NCBI GenBank assembly: GCA_019321725.1
Contig: JAGSPU010001671.1
Coordinates: 744,001 to 808,000, forward strand
Length of the DNA: 64,000 nucleotides
DNA from: Paulownia fortunei
Lineage: Eukaryota; Streptophyta; Magnoliopsida; Lamiales; Paulowniaceae
Direction of reading: 5' to 3'
Made by a program: the position numbers and the translations under genes. Of this stretch, positions 44,660-62,536 are shown piece after piece (the stretch's first letter is position 1; each line of letters starts with the position of its first letter). A model generated the notes under the pieces. It made no database searches, was not told the origin of the DNA, and saw only the letters and a program-made list of their open reading frames with translations.

Positions 44660-47600
44660 GCTAATGTTAACATCAATTAAAACTACAATGATTTGGAACT
44701 TATTTGTTATTATTTCTTCTTCTTCCTTTGTTATTTATTTATTTATTTATTTTTTTGTTGAAACTGTCAATAACTAATTTGTTCTGGCTCATTGCTTCGA
44801 AAGACAAAGTGAGATCCAGCATTGGGTTGTATTTACATGAGGCAATTTATTTATTTTTGTAAGTAAATTAACAACAAGAATTATATATTCATATAAACGT
44901 AAATAGATCAGATTTTTACCATATTCAGTGGATTGTCAATTTACGTATTTCGAATCAAGTTAATCAGCTTCTTTTTGATCGAATTATAAATATATATTTT
45001 TCTCGTTAATGATGAATAACTATTAGAGTTATATATTCAATTACACAACTCAAATTATTGGAGTTTATGTTGTCAAATTTCAAGTACCAAGAGAGAAAAA
45101 AAAGAATTGAGAGAATATGAAAAGAGATTTTAAGAGAAGGAATGCGTCAATTCAAATATAGATGTCAATTGTATTAAGTATCTTAAATCTAATTTAATTT
45201 TCAATAATTTTTTTAAAATAATTTTTTTAAATTTGTTTTTTTGTGTTGGTGTAGTCGGATAGATAAGATTTGACTCAATATTTTTGATATAATATGAGAA
45301 ATAAATTATTGTTTAATAAAATATTTTTGTAACTCCCAGGAATACTACATGAAAATCAGTATTTCCCATCTTATAAGAAAAATAGTGTATTATTTCATAG
45401 AAGTAAATAACAAAGGTGGGGGAAGCGTAAAACATTTAAACGTATTTAGTTAGCTAATCCAAGAGGTTGAAATGGCGTAACAAATAAATTTGACACCATT
45501 TCAATAGTTTTATGGTGTTTGAACGCATCGATTAGTTATAAAGTATTTTCTTAACCAATGTAGGATGTGAATAATTCTCGTTCTAATCCCAAAAGCTGGG
45601 ATGAGATATAGTTACCTTAGTAAAATCATGTCAGATATTCATATTATATACTTTTACAAATGTTCTTATTTTTGAGTTGAATCAAATAATACACATTATT
45701 TATATCATTCTGGGGTGGAGCCAGAAAAGATTAATTTAATAAATTATAATAAATATAATTAGTAATTAATTAATTATCATGTAATTAAATATTATCAACA
45801 AATTGCGTGAAATCGCGGTTACGTTTTTAATTTAAACCACAACCTTCAATTATGCTTTTAATTTTTTTTATTTTATATTAATGAATGCGCAACTTAATGT
45901 TGTGCTTTTATTTTATAATTGTAATTTTAATAATAATCATACAGTTAATAATTACGCAATTAATTTTTTTGGATAATAATTACTGGATATATACATTATA
46001 AAAAATTTAAAAAATACAAGAATAATAAAAAATACTAAAAATGATCACTACTGCTACAAGTAAATCGACGGCGCTGTCATCTATCTCGATATCCACTCTC
46101 AATAACAACAACAACATCAATATCATTTGATTGATTTTGGATCGAATTATCAATATATGTACTATAGTTTAAATTGAAATTTGGCAGATCTCATGAAGTT
46201 GTGAAGGTTGACTCTCAACGATCGTGATACATATTGTCTAGATGTGGAAATGCAACAAGCGACGTAATAAACTCTCCACATTCAAAATCGTATTCTATTT
46301 ACAATAAAATATTAAATTAGTACAAGATACGATTCTGGATGTGGAGAGTTTATTGTCTTGCTTGTTGCATTTCCACATTTAGACAACGTGTATCATGATC
46401 GTGGAAAGTCGACCTTCACAATTTCATCCGGTCGGTCGAACTTCAATTTAACTATAATACATATATTAATGATTCGATCCAAAATCAGTCAAATGATACT
46501 GATATTGTTGTTGTTGTTGAGGGTGGACGTCGAGATACATGATAGTACCACCGATATACTTGTGGCACTGGTGGCTATTTTTAGTATTTTTTATTATTAT
46601 TGTATTGTTAAAAAAAATTATAATATATATATCCAGTACTGTAATTATTATCCAAAAAAATTAATCGCATGATTATTAACTGTGTGATTATTACTAAAAT
46701 CATAATTATAAGAGAAAACGCAATACTAAGTTGTGCTTTCATTAAATTAAAATAAAATAAAATAAAATTGAAATCGCAATTAAAAATTGCACTTTAAATT
46801 GAATGTACAACCCTCAATACTTTCACGTAATTTGTTAACAATGTCTAATTATACTACAATTAATTAATTATTAATTATATTTACTATAAACTATTAAATT
46901 AGTCGTCAAAAAATAGACATTGAAAGAGCAAAAAATTTATTTTTTTAAATAATAAATTAAGTAATATTTTTTATTATTTAATAACACAATTTTATAAAAT
47001 TTATATTAATTAAAAAATGAAGTTAAGAGGACAGTCGCCACCGCTCGCCCGCTAGCTCCACCACCAAGTGCGTTATAATATGAATAATATCTACCATAAT
47101 AATTTTCTTTCCAAACCTAAATTTTGTGATAAAATTATTTATGAGTAAATTGGATGTTATATGACAAAAAACATAGTTTTTCTAATCTGTAACAATGTCA
47201 TTTGCTATTCAACAATTATCTTAATATTGTATCATAGTTATAATTAATATTCAGTATCACATGCAAAAGTATTTTTAACATATTTCTAAGAGTCGTTGGT
47301 ATATAAATAACCTAATTATGAGCCGTATTTTCAGTCGCAAATGATATATGTGGAGTTGTACTTTACTGGTTCTTTACTATATATTTCATGTGTTCAGTTA
47401 CTTCAGTATACATATTTAAGTTTATTTTTTCAATGTAATAAAAAACAAGTTCCTAAAATATTCCAACAAATTATATACCATATTTTTGTGTCCAATACTT
47501 AATCATGATAGCAAACAAAATGGTAATGTCCAAATAATTTAATTTATGCTTTTCCTCAGTCTACAAATATAAATTTATAAGAATTCATTTTCACAAATTT

Positions 47601-47791
47601 TGCTTTTCCTAAACTAAGTAACTAGAATTAAACAATACACAGTAAATTCCAAAAAAATTATTCCATTAAAAAAAATATTTTGAATTATTTTTTCCGTAAA
47701 AAAAAAAAAAAAAGACAATAACGCGGATACTAGTACATAAAACAGGTCATGACGTCTTACATTAATCATAACTGAAAAAATAAATTCATAC
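44660..47791. other. Interval downstream of DRM2
   Basis: The DRM2 3' flank with an ATTT/TTTA run (about 44725-44755), AT-rich DNA, the foldback element at 45712-47065, and the upstream promoter region of the helicase. I see no gene. Confidence 0.7.
45712..47065. mobile_element. Foldback-type element with arms of about 570 nt
   Basis: The left arm (about 45730-46297) and right arm (about 46325-46905) are imperfect reverse complements around a loop of roughly 27 nt. For example, GAAATGCAACAAGC at 46247 pairs with GCTTGTTGCATTTC near 46360, TAATAAACTCTCCACAT pairs with ATGTGGAGAGTTTATT, and GATTTTGGATCGAAT pairs with ATTCGATCCAAAATC. The outer ends are GGGGTGGAGCCAG (45712) and, read on the minus strand, GGTGGTGGAGCTAG (47065). 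The right side holds about 150 nt with no left counterpart. No coding frame and no obvious target-site duplication. The transcript would fold into a long hairpin. Confidence 0.85.
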
Positions 47792-47799
47792 TATAAATA
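47792..47799 (+). promoter_or_regulatory. TATA box of the DEAD-box helicase gene
   Basis: TATAAATA is followed by a C-rich stretch and, 57 nt later, by a pure CT leader repeat. The position suits a transcription start near 47825. Confidence 0.6.
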
Positions 47800-47852
47800 C
47801 CCCTCGCCCCTTTCTTTTTTCATTCGCCTACGCTTCTGGTTTCTCGGAGCGT

Positions 47853-47855
<3 letters not shown>

Positions 47856-47892
<37 letters not shown>
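47856..47892 (+). repeat. (TC)18 tract in the helicase 5' leader
   Basis: Uninterrupted CT dinucleotides about 60 nt after the TATA box, a common type of plant 5'-leader/core-promoter Y-patch. The leader is probably spliced, with an acceptor at TGCCAG near 48766 shortly before the ATG at 48790. Confidence 0.85.
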
Positions 47893-47895
<3 letters not shown>

Positions 47896-48789
47896 CTGTG
47901 CGCACGTATATATTGAACTTAGTTCTTAATCACTTCTTTAGAGGGAGAAAGATAAACTTTATTGAGAGAGAGCGCCGGAGCAAAAGAGCTTTCTGTTCTC
48001 ACCTTTTTATTCTGGAAAAAGACGTCCTGCGGTACTATTCTCTGTCCTTGCCCTAAATTTCGACTAATATTTTGATGTTTTCTGTTGTGGATTTGTAGAT
48101 TGTCTAGATCTAGATGTAGTGGTTGAGAATTGCGTGTTAATTCGGTGAGAACATTCATAATAATTATTTTAGGGTTTTGGATCGGAATTTTTCGGGTGAA
48201 TATATAATGTGAATGTGTTTCTTTTATGCTTTCTCGGCTTTTGGTTTCTATGTTTTTGCTGGTTTTTCATTTCTAGATTTAGAAACCCGTTTACTATCCA
48301 TAACAGTTATATGAAGTATGTAATATATTTTTTTCTTAAACTATGTAATCCGGATTGCTGTTAATGCATGCTATATTGGGTGGATGTCTACATGCTATTT
48401 TTTAATGAATGGGTAAAACAATGATTTGCATAAGTTAAATTGAGTATCTCAGCTTTCAGGAACGCCACTATGATTTGTTCTCTCTTTTTATCCAATGGAA
48501 AATCATTGATGTAGAATATGAGCATTTCAGTTGCATTTCAGTCTATGTTTACATTTCATATGGCTTAGCTGCATGCATTCCATATATGTTTTATCTTATA
48601 GTTTGTGACGTTTATTGCTGGTATTTCTTTTCACAATTCATATATATAATTATTTTGGGAAATAGCTGTTATCCTTCATAACTAGTGTGATAAAATGATT
48701 TTGGTATGAGTTTCTGTTTTTTTTTTAACTTTTCTTTGTGATTATTTGCATTTTTTAATGCCAGGAATATTTAACAGGGAAGCTTTGAT

Positions 48790-54328
<5,539 letters not shown>

Positions 54329-56907
54329 TGGCGTCCTTTTAACGGTGCGTTGTTCTTGACCTGTGCTTTGACGTTTTAGTTACTTTTGCTTTTTAGTGTT
54401 GTAGCTGCTGATGGGGGATTTATATCTTATCTCAGTTAAACATGAAATACTTTTTGGTTGTATTAACCCCCCCCCCCCCACCCCTTGAAAGTGATGTCTA
54501 CTAAACCTTTTTAGGTAGGCCATTTTTTGCCATACAATGTACTGGTACATGTTTAACACAGGGCTATAGACTGCAATGCTAATGCAATGGGCAATGATCT
54601 TGCAACAGTTCTTTTAGTTGCAAATGTTCGTAAAATCATGTGGTTGGTAGATATTTTGTGTGGTATTTTTGGAGCTGTTTATGCTCATTTCATCATCTGC
54701 TGTTTCTCAGGCTGGTAAAGTAAGAAATAAGGGTAATTGTCAAAAAGCCCAGTTTATTATTTTTCTTAATGTGAGAAGTTAAAGGTTAACTGTGTCTGAA
54801 CATCACAAAATTTTAGTGGTGTTAGTCTAAAAGTTAATGGTTAGGTTTTTTCGATTGTCAAGTTGGTACAATTAATTTTTTGTATTGAAAAGTATTATTA
54901 TGAGTTTGAAGCATGCCAAAAATTATTTAAAAGGATTTATATAAAAAATTCCAAACTAAAAAATAATGAGTTAAGAGCAATAAAGCAATGATGTTGAATG
55001 GCGAATTGTCTTCCTATCAAGGCCTTCTTAACTTTGGGGAGAAGATTTCTACTCTTAGTGGTGAGTATCAACTTTATCATCAAATTGTTAAAAAAATATT
55101 TTTCTAAATATGGTTTAGATTAGAAGATGGTGATGGAGTAATGTGAGATTGAGGGATGACCTCTTGTTCTTTTATTTCTTTGATCTTTATGAAAACTTTT
55201 TAACAATTAAATCCTCTTCACCTACAAATTTACCCTTTTCACCTTTTATGATCTAATTTATGAATATAGAGAGAGAAAAGGTGGAGACAATGGATAAATA
55301 GAAAGTGAAAAGGCCACAATTGTTGTAAGAGAAACTTTTAAATGAGTAAAAAATTCACATAAATACAATTCCAAGAATAATAAATATAGATGGATAAACT
55401 GTCAAAGCCTCACAACAATTGGGAAAAAAAAATAAAGAAAAAAAGATTGCCTATGCATGAGAAATTCATTTCCTTGGATGACTAACTTCATGCAAGCAAA
55501 CTGAAATTAAACCCAATATCAAAATGGAAACCAAAAAAAAAATTAAAAAAATCATATTTTACGATTCGGCACAACAATATAAGTTGAGTCACAAGCTAAA
55601 ATTGGATATTGAATTGATGAAGTAATATGGAAACTAAAGAATAAGGGCTTTGAAGAATGTTATAATGCAGAGGAGGAATTTCTTCCTTGAAGATGTTCCA
55701 AAATTCATGAAATCATCGAAAAAGAAATCGAAATCCTCAAAAGTTCAGTGAATAGAAAGTTTATAATGTGTTGGAATTGAAGGATTTTAGAGCTGATAAT
55801 TTAAAAGTTTTGTAGTAACAAATTTATGGTGATGATTTTGATTTAATATTTGAATATTTTTATTTTTAAAAAACATTTTTAATTTATTTTGTCCAAATTA
55901 TTATTATATGGACTTGCAGCCTACACATCCTTTCACTCAAAAATCGTTTAAACCAAAATCCATGGTGCAGACTATTTCAATTATCTTCAATAGAAGATAG
56001 TAAAATATTTCTTGAAAATGGTCAAAGGCATATAGATATAAGGTTTGCGGTTGGTGTAGGAAACCCATAACTGATCAATTAATTATTATAAATGCTATAA
56101 TTTCAAGAGTCAAAGCTCAATTTAATCACTGCATTTTGAATTATGAATAATTATGTAAAGACATAAATAGAATTAATCACCCATTTAATTACAAATTAGA
56201 GTGCCAACTCATTATTTTAGAGGCTTAATCATGGAATGAAATTTATGTGGTGAAAATAAAGAAAGGAAAACTTGTGTAAATCATAAAATCATTGTTAAAA
56301 TAATTTATATAATATCAACATCGTATCATTGTCTAAATCATAAAATCATAATTTATAATTCCATTATAATTTGGATATTTCAATAATTTCATAAAACAAT
56401 TGTCAAAATAGTAAAACCTAAATCACTTTATATATTGACATCAAGTTAATAACCATAAGGAACTTTATTTAAAATTATTTTTCTTTTAAAAAAAAAGAAA
56501 ACACCATATATAAAATGAAATAGGGAAATTTTCTGGAAATAAAACAAAGCTTTGTAACGTATGAAAAAGTAGCAAATGAGAGCCACGTGTCAATCAGCCA
56601 TCAAAATGTAAGCTAAAAGGCAGAAAAGAAATAATAACCTTATCGTAATTTTTCAATTGTTTTTTTTTTTTAAATTATTACTACTCGTGAAGCTTAATAG
56701 TCACTCTCCACTCTCCTTCCTCACCGTCAGATTAGCCTCCAATATCGACGGTCATTAATTTTATTAAACCCAATACTAATGCCCTTTTTCACTAATAAGA
56801 CTATTACACTGCATACTTCTCTCCTCACAGCTTGTACTTACGCCACAACCTCACTCACTTTCCTTCTCTCTCTCTCTCCAAGTGTGTGTTTGTATGTGTT
56901 TTTTTGC
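54329..56907. other. Helicase 3' flank and MYB upstream region
   Basis: A T-rich 3' flank including the C13 run, then AT-rich DNA from 54900 to 56700 with no recognisable protein. A CT-rich leader with TCTCTCTCTC lies just before the MYB start (about 56820-56880). I see no clear TATA box. Confidence 0.65.
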
Positions 56908-59447
56908 ATGGATTTTGATACAGTTCACAGAGACAATCTTGGTCTTTTTGAGGAAAGTCCATACATACCACAAATGGATGAGGGTTTTTCTTCTTCATCT
57001 CATGGTTCTGGTCGACTTCTTCTTAACAATCTTGACCATTCCATGGCGGAGGGCTCATGGTCGAACCAGGGTTCCCTTTTCTACTCTCCTTTCTACGATC
57101 CTTTTGATCCATTTCAAGCTTGTTTTGGCAAGTTGAACCAAGAATTCTCTACTCTGCACGCGGGGTGCACGCCTTTTGCACAAGATGCTGCGCCAAATAT
57201 CCACATGCATGGCTCTCAAAGTAGAAGATTTCTTGATGTTAATTCCGACTCAAGAGCTTCGTTCCAGACAATGGATCAGTATCAGATGAATGAGGCTTTG
57301 GATCCTCAAACCATGAGTTCAGCAAATGCCAAATACTTAGACGACAAGGATTCGTGCTTGATATTGGAAGACGATGCAAATCAGAAGACAAATATTGATG
57401 CCAAGCACAAGGCGAAAAGGAAAAGAATCGTCGATAAGAAGTCTGAAATAATTAAAGGCCAATGGACTCCGGAAGAAGATGGGTACTTTTGTTTTATGAT
57501 TCATTTCTATTTTAGTGTGTTTTAATTTTACGTGTTTGATTTGTTCTTTCACAAGTACAAAGCCATGAACTACATTTATATATATATATTTCAAATAATA
57601 TAACGCCATGAAAACACTGTTCATTTCTACTGGTAGGTTGCTGGTGGAGTTGGTGGAGAAGCATGGAGTAAGAAAATGGTCTTCCATTGCTCAAATGCTT
57701 CCAGGGAGAATTGGGAAGCAATGTAGGGAAAGATGGCACAACCATTTAAAGCCCAATATAAAGGTTTTTCCTTACATTCCTATACATTATTTTCTTCCTT
57801 TTGGGTCTTTTTTTATTCCATTTTCACTTAATTCTTACAATTATCACTATATTAATCCGAATAGGATTTTTTATTATTTTATCATTTATTAAATTGCATC
57901 GATTGTCACTGTCGTATTCTTCTTTTATCTGTTAGCATCCTTCAGCCTCCTCTTTCATTAAGTTTATACGATGGCTGCAATCAGAATGTTATATAATATT
58001 GTAATAAAAAATCATAACACTTGTGGACGTGTATCGCACCACAATTAGTGCGTCTTATACAAAAATCTATGAGAATTACACCATTATGTAGTCACAAAAA
58101 TTTTATGCCTAAGAATCTCATAATTTATAATCTTTCTACTTTAGTCTAATTTATATAAATGACATTCAACACAAAGAAGAAAAAATAATCTACACAAAGA
58201 AAATGTTTGTTTTGATAATTTGAAAAGGATGTTGGAAATCAGATAAGATTTTCTATTATAATATTAAATTGCATTCTTTCTTTTATCCATTAGTCTCGTC
58301 TATTAAATTTACACGTGGCGAAAATTAATACAATATAATATTATAATAAAAAATCTTAAACGAATATAAATGCACCTTTAAAATGGTAACCTAATTCTTA
58401 GAGTTCACACTTATGTTTGGGCAACTTGCATGGATGTTCCAATTTATCTGTTTGGTCCTATTAATCTCCAAAAAAATAGATGTCATGAGACTATTTTGCA
58501 TGTTATGCTAAATTTCTCTGATTCTTTAGTAAATTGAGACCTGAAATAAGTATTTAATTCCTTCACATTCTGCTCACAAATCTTTTGGTACATGATTTGT
58601 TAAAAAAAAATATTATACCCTATTAAAAGTAAGTATTTGAGAAGTACATTCTATTATAATTTTGTATTACATTTTGTATTTTATATAACATATGCACGAC
58701 ATGTATATAAAATATTTTTTCAAATATATATTTAAAATTAATCATATGCGTATTGTGTAAATATATTATATAGATTATAAAATGAAACACAAAATTAAAA
58801 TACATGACATGAAGTGCCAATAGAAAGCTAAATCTGGATGCATGGTTCTATTAGAGAACAAAGGCTTCCAAAAAATAAATGATTGAGTACATAATAATTT
58901 TGACATCATTTAGACATAAATGCATACTCAACAAACAACAAATATACAACTACGCAGCTGTATGTGTCATTTGCAGAAAGATCGATGGTCCGAGGAAGAA
59001 GATAGGATACTGATTGAAGCCCACAGACAACTAGGCAACAGATGGGCAGAAATTGCACGAAGCTTGCCAGGAAGGAGTGAGAATACCATCAAGAACCATT
59101 GGAATGCAACAAAGAGAAGGCAACTTTCTTCGCGCAAGAACAACAATCCAAAGTCCAACAGCCCCTTGCAAAACTACATCAAAACTGTGATTTCGACTTC
59201 TGATGAGAAGGGTTATCTGGATAACTCCTCCTCAGGCTCTGCCTCACCAGCTGATATTGCAATGGTGTTGAATTCCAAACAAGTGGACAGTTGCTCAAAG
59301 TTAAACCCTGAAAATGAGACCATTGCTGCAGCAGCTGAGGAAAGCTTCAAGTTATTGCCACCTTTGCTGGATACACAGATGCATATGCAATTTGATTTAC
59401 AGAAAGAGATGGATTTCATGGAGATGCTCTCATATGGCTACATTTGA
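56908..59447 (+). CDS. R2R3-MYB transcription factor, MYB98/MYB118/MYB119-like
   Basis: Three exons: 56908-57482, 57637-57763 and 58977-59447, giving 390 residues. A long N-terminal region of about 182 residues (acidic and Ser/Gln-rich) ends in a basic stretch, [11 protein letters not shown], likely a nuclear signal. R2 starts KGQWTPEED (W186) and continues [20 protein letters not shown] and [15 protein letters not shown]3 reads [40 protein letters not shown] and [27 protein letters not shown] and [10 protein letters not shown] are hallmarks of the MYB98/115/118/119/64 clade. In Arabidopsis that clade acts in the female gametophyte, endosperm and seed, so the role here is inferred. The start at 56908 is preferred. 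An in-frame ATG at 56779 would add a 43-residue hydrophobic, CT-repeat-derived extension that looks like leader sequence. Intron 2 is 1.2 kb and repeat-bearing. Residue 192 at the exon 1/2 junction is Gly where relatives usually have Arg. Confidence 0.92.
57893..58375. repeat. Pair of diverged direct repeats in the MYB98-like intron 2
   Basis: Copy 1 (about 57893-58040) and copy 2 (about 58262-58375) share ATTGCAT..., TTCTTTTATC(T/C)(G/A)TTAG, ATTAA(G/A)TTTA(T/C)AC and ATATAATATT(G/A)TAATAAAAAATC in the same order and orientation. Probably a duplicated or twice-inserted non-autonomous element. Confidence 0.6.
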
Positions 59448-60161
59448 GATTTTTCTCTGCACAGGGTTTGCACATGAAAGTAGTAGTGCTTGCAGTATTT
59501 ATATATCTCTAATTAATAGACTTTTTATGCTATATATCGTTGGATATTTTAGAATTATGGAGACTGGAGTCATGACTTGAGGTTTATGATTATATTGGTT
59601 TTCTTGGATTAATGATAGTGGAAATTTTCTTTTTTTTTTTTTTTTTTATCGTGAGATAATTTTGGCTTAGCTGAAATATTGCCTGGCCAGTGCTGCTAGG
59701 GCATTAGTTATACGTATAACAAAAACATTGTTGATGCATCTTGCCTTGTACAACGTATGGCAAGTGACAAGGTAGACACTGAAAGACGGAGAAACACGAA
59801 CTACTATTATTTATCTATTTATAGTTTTAAATAATGAAAAATCTACAATTACAGGGTGAATATAATATGAAGCTTTATCAATAAGAACTAATAATATATT
59901 CGTATATACATATATTATATAAATAATTCAAAAATATATTTTTGTTTCTCATACGCCTTGGAACATTAGGAATAATATTCATATTTTTGAAATAAAATCT
60001 TTAGTATATGTATTATACTTGTTCTTTATAATAATTGACGTATAATTTTTCATTTTGATAAATTTTTATATTATTTAGTTAAACCCTAAGAATTATATAA
60101 AAAATATTTATAAGTATTAATTGAATATCCTATAAATAAAAGATAAAAAATCCTAATAATT
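59448..60161. other. MYB98-like 3' flank
   Basis: AT-rich DNA with a T run near 59630-59648. It ends in CCTAATAATT (60152-60161), the left target-site copy of the adjacent MULE. I see no gene. Confidence 0.7.
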
Positions 60162-61449
60162 GAGCTAAATTCACTTTTGATCCCATGAAAGTTAGGAAAT
60201 TAACTTTTGGTACTAGAATAGTCCCATGAGAATTTCTTTTTGGCAAAAATGTTCATTCCATTGAAAAAACTAACAGCCATAACTAACTAGGCCGTTAGTT
60301 TGGGACCAAAAGTGAAAAATGCACGGATAGGGCTCTCCTATTAAAGGCTTCCCAAGCATTCTTTTACCATTTTTCCCATTGTAAGAGCTCCCAAAACACA
60401 AAAAAGAAAAGAAAAAAAAAAAAAATGTCTTCACCTACACAATCCATATGATCTGGCAATGTAGAAAATATTATTAATTTGTAAATTTTTTGATATTTAA
60501 AATATGGAAAATTTTATAGACACGTTGATACAAAATAAAATTTAGTTTTATAGAGTAATTATTATTTTTAACTGCTAAACAATCATATAGTTAATAAATA
60601 TTTATTTTTAACTGATTAAATAATCAAATAACTAACTATGTTTAACTAATTTAATAATAACCTAATAATTAACTTATTAGATAATTATTTATTTAATTCT
60701 TAACTAACATTTAATAGTGCACAAAGAAAAGTAATTCGATTAATTATTTTATCACATAATTGAACTATTTTTCTATCGAGTAGTAGTTTCTTATCAATTA
60801 AAATGTTAATAATTAATTAGTGAAAAAAAACCATTAATTATAATATATGTAATTATATAAAAATATCATATATAAATTTATTTTTCATTTTTCCTATTTT
60901 GTTGTCAAAAAATATACTTACTTGGGGGGGCATCCCAGGACGATAATCCACCATTACCATCCAGCATCTACTTCCCGAAGAGCGCCAGCCCACCCTAGCC
61001 CCCTCCCCCTCTCTTCCCCGTCGCCTTGCCTCCTTCCCTTTCCCCTAGCTCCCTGTCTCTAGCTCCCTCTTCCCATTCCCAACAGCAGCGAAGACACCGA
61101 TTGGACTAGTATCGGGTTTGCGCAGCGGTGCTACGGTGGGGGTCGGGGATTTTTTTTATTTTTTTGGGGTTTTGGTTTTTATAATTTTTAAAATTAAAAA
61201 TTATGTATCATCAGATCATAATTGATGAGATCAACTGATGATAATGATATACATATATGTGTATTTGTGTGTGTCCACGTGTGTTTTCCCTCCTAAAACC
61301 AGTACCATTTTTGCAAGTTTTCTCCATTAAATATTTTTTACGGTTAGACGATAATTGCCCGAAAATTTTTCTATGGAACAAAAAGTGCTCCTACAATACC
61401 AAAATTGAAATTGAAACTGCTCTAATGGGATCAAAAGTGAATTTAGCTC
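60162..61449. mobile_element. Mutator-like (MULE) non-autonomous element with 10-bp target-site duplications
   Basis: The left terminus is GAGCTAAATTCACTTTTGAT followed by CCCAT. The right terminus, read on the minus strand from 61449, is identical over the same 25 nt. Imperfect complementarity continues for roughly 100 nt inward. It is flanked on both sides by the perfect 10-bp direct repeat CCTAATAATT (60152-60161 and 61450-61459), the 9-10 bp duplication size expected of Mutator-like insertion. The interior is AT-rich except for a GC-rich island at about 60925-61150, which reads like the 5' end of a plant gene (CCCTCCCC/CTTCCC tracts, CG dinucleotides). No transposase is visible. The combination fits a Pack-MULE carrying a captured fragment. 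Confidence 0.85.
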
Positions 61450-62536
61450 CCTAATAATTTATAAAAATACTAATTATTAGATTGTGATATAATTATAAAT
61501 TAAATAATATTTATACAAATGAATCGAATATATAAAAAATAATTTAAAAATAAGTACAAAATACAATATATATAAAAATAATATCTCAAATAAGTATCCA
61601 TTTCCAAATATTTTGGCCAATTTATTTTTTTACTATAACTTTTAACAAAAAATCATAATATATTATTTGTAATCCCATATTTATTTAAATAAATAAATAA
61701 CATGTCAAGGCAGCCTGACTAGCCGCCATGTAGTGCGTCAAGGGACGAGTGCCTCAAAGTCTTGAAGGATAAAAGGGGGCATCAAGAGTGATGAGATCCT
61801 CCAAAGTTCCTAACTTGGGTTGATATTTTTCTTATATTGCTTGAAAGTTTCTTGATCCAAAACAAAAATTGCTAGTCCTACGAGCAAAGTCAAATGCAAG
61901 ATTGCAACTCCCTTTGAGGTTCACTTTTGTACTAGAATTATTCAGGGCCTCTGGCAAAAAATTACGAGGAAAATCACTCAAAAGATAATACTTCATTTTC
62001 CTCACCCCCGTCGTGATCAAAAAAATTTATGTCATCAGTCTTGGTATACCAATACGCGATCCTTGTAACTGCAGCTGCTTGGACAAATACAACCCGCCAT
62101 GATAATCAACCGGCCCATAGTCATCAACTTTCACACCTTCGTTAACGACACTAGTATTGGAGGTCAACAGTGTCTTATCCAAGAGCTACGCAAACTTGAG
62201 CAGCTGATGAGAAAGCGCTGTGATTCTACCAACAATCTCTGTAAAAACTGCCTGTGTAATATGTTTTTTCTTTGCAGTATAAAAGGCTTCCGATTTTTCT
62301 GCAATACAGGCTTTGAAATCTCCATTAGACTATACTATATGCTTTAGAATATGAAGCATATGGCAGATTATATGAATGTCTTCCGGACTGAGTCCACAAT
62401 GCCCTACAAAATCACCTATGAACACTAGAATTTGGTGTAATGAAAAAAAGAGTGATTGAGCAGAGAAACAGTTGAAAGTTTGAAACAATCCAAACCATGC
62501 TTAAACCTCAGCTAGTAGCAATACAATAGAAAAAGT
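61450..62536. other. Interval between MULE and TRM61 3' end
   Basis: The right target-site copy, AT-rich DNA to about 61690, then moderately GC-balanced sequence containing a possible gene relic (61832-62350), then the TRM61 3' flank. Confidence 0.6.
61832..62350 (-). pseudogene. Possible gene relic, unidentified
   Basis: Minus-strand translation gives protein-like segments in one frame: VFTEIVGRITALSHQLLKFA, an in-frame stop, then LLDKTLLTSNTSVVNEGVKV, DDYGPVDYHGGLYLSKQLQL and QGSRIGIPRL, then a stop. A further open stretch lies at 61832-62020. The base composition differs from the AT-rich surroundings. I do not recognise the family. The internal stop and lack of intact flanking exons suggest a decayed gene or transposon-borne fragment. 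Confidence 0.35.

Noticed and set aside
56779..56907. Upstream in-frame ATG extending the MYB98-like protein by 43 residues
   Set aside because: The extension is hydrophobic and partly encoded by a CT repeat, and looks like 5' leader. The ATG at 56908 begins a typical acidic N-terminus.
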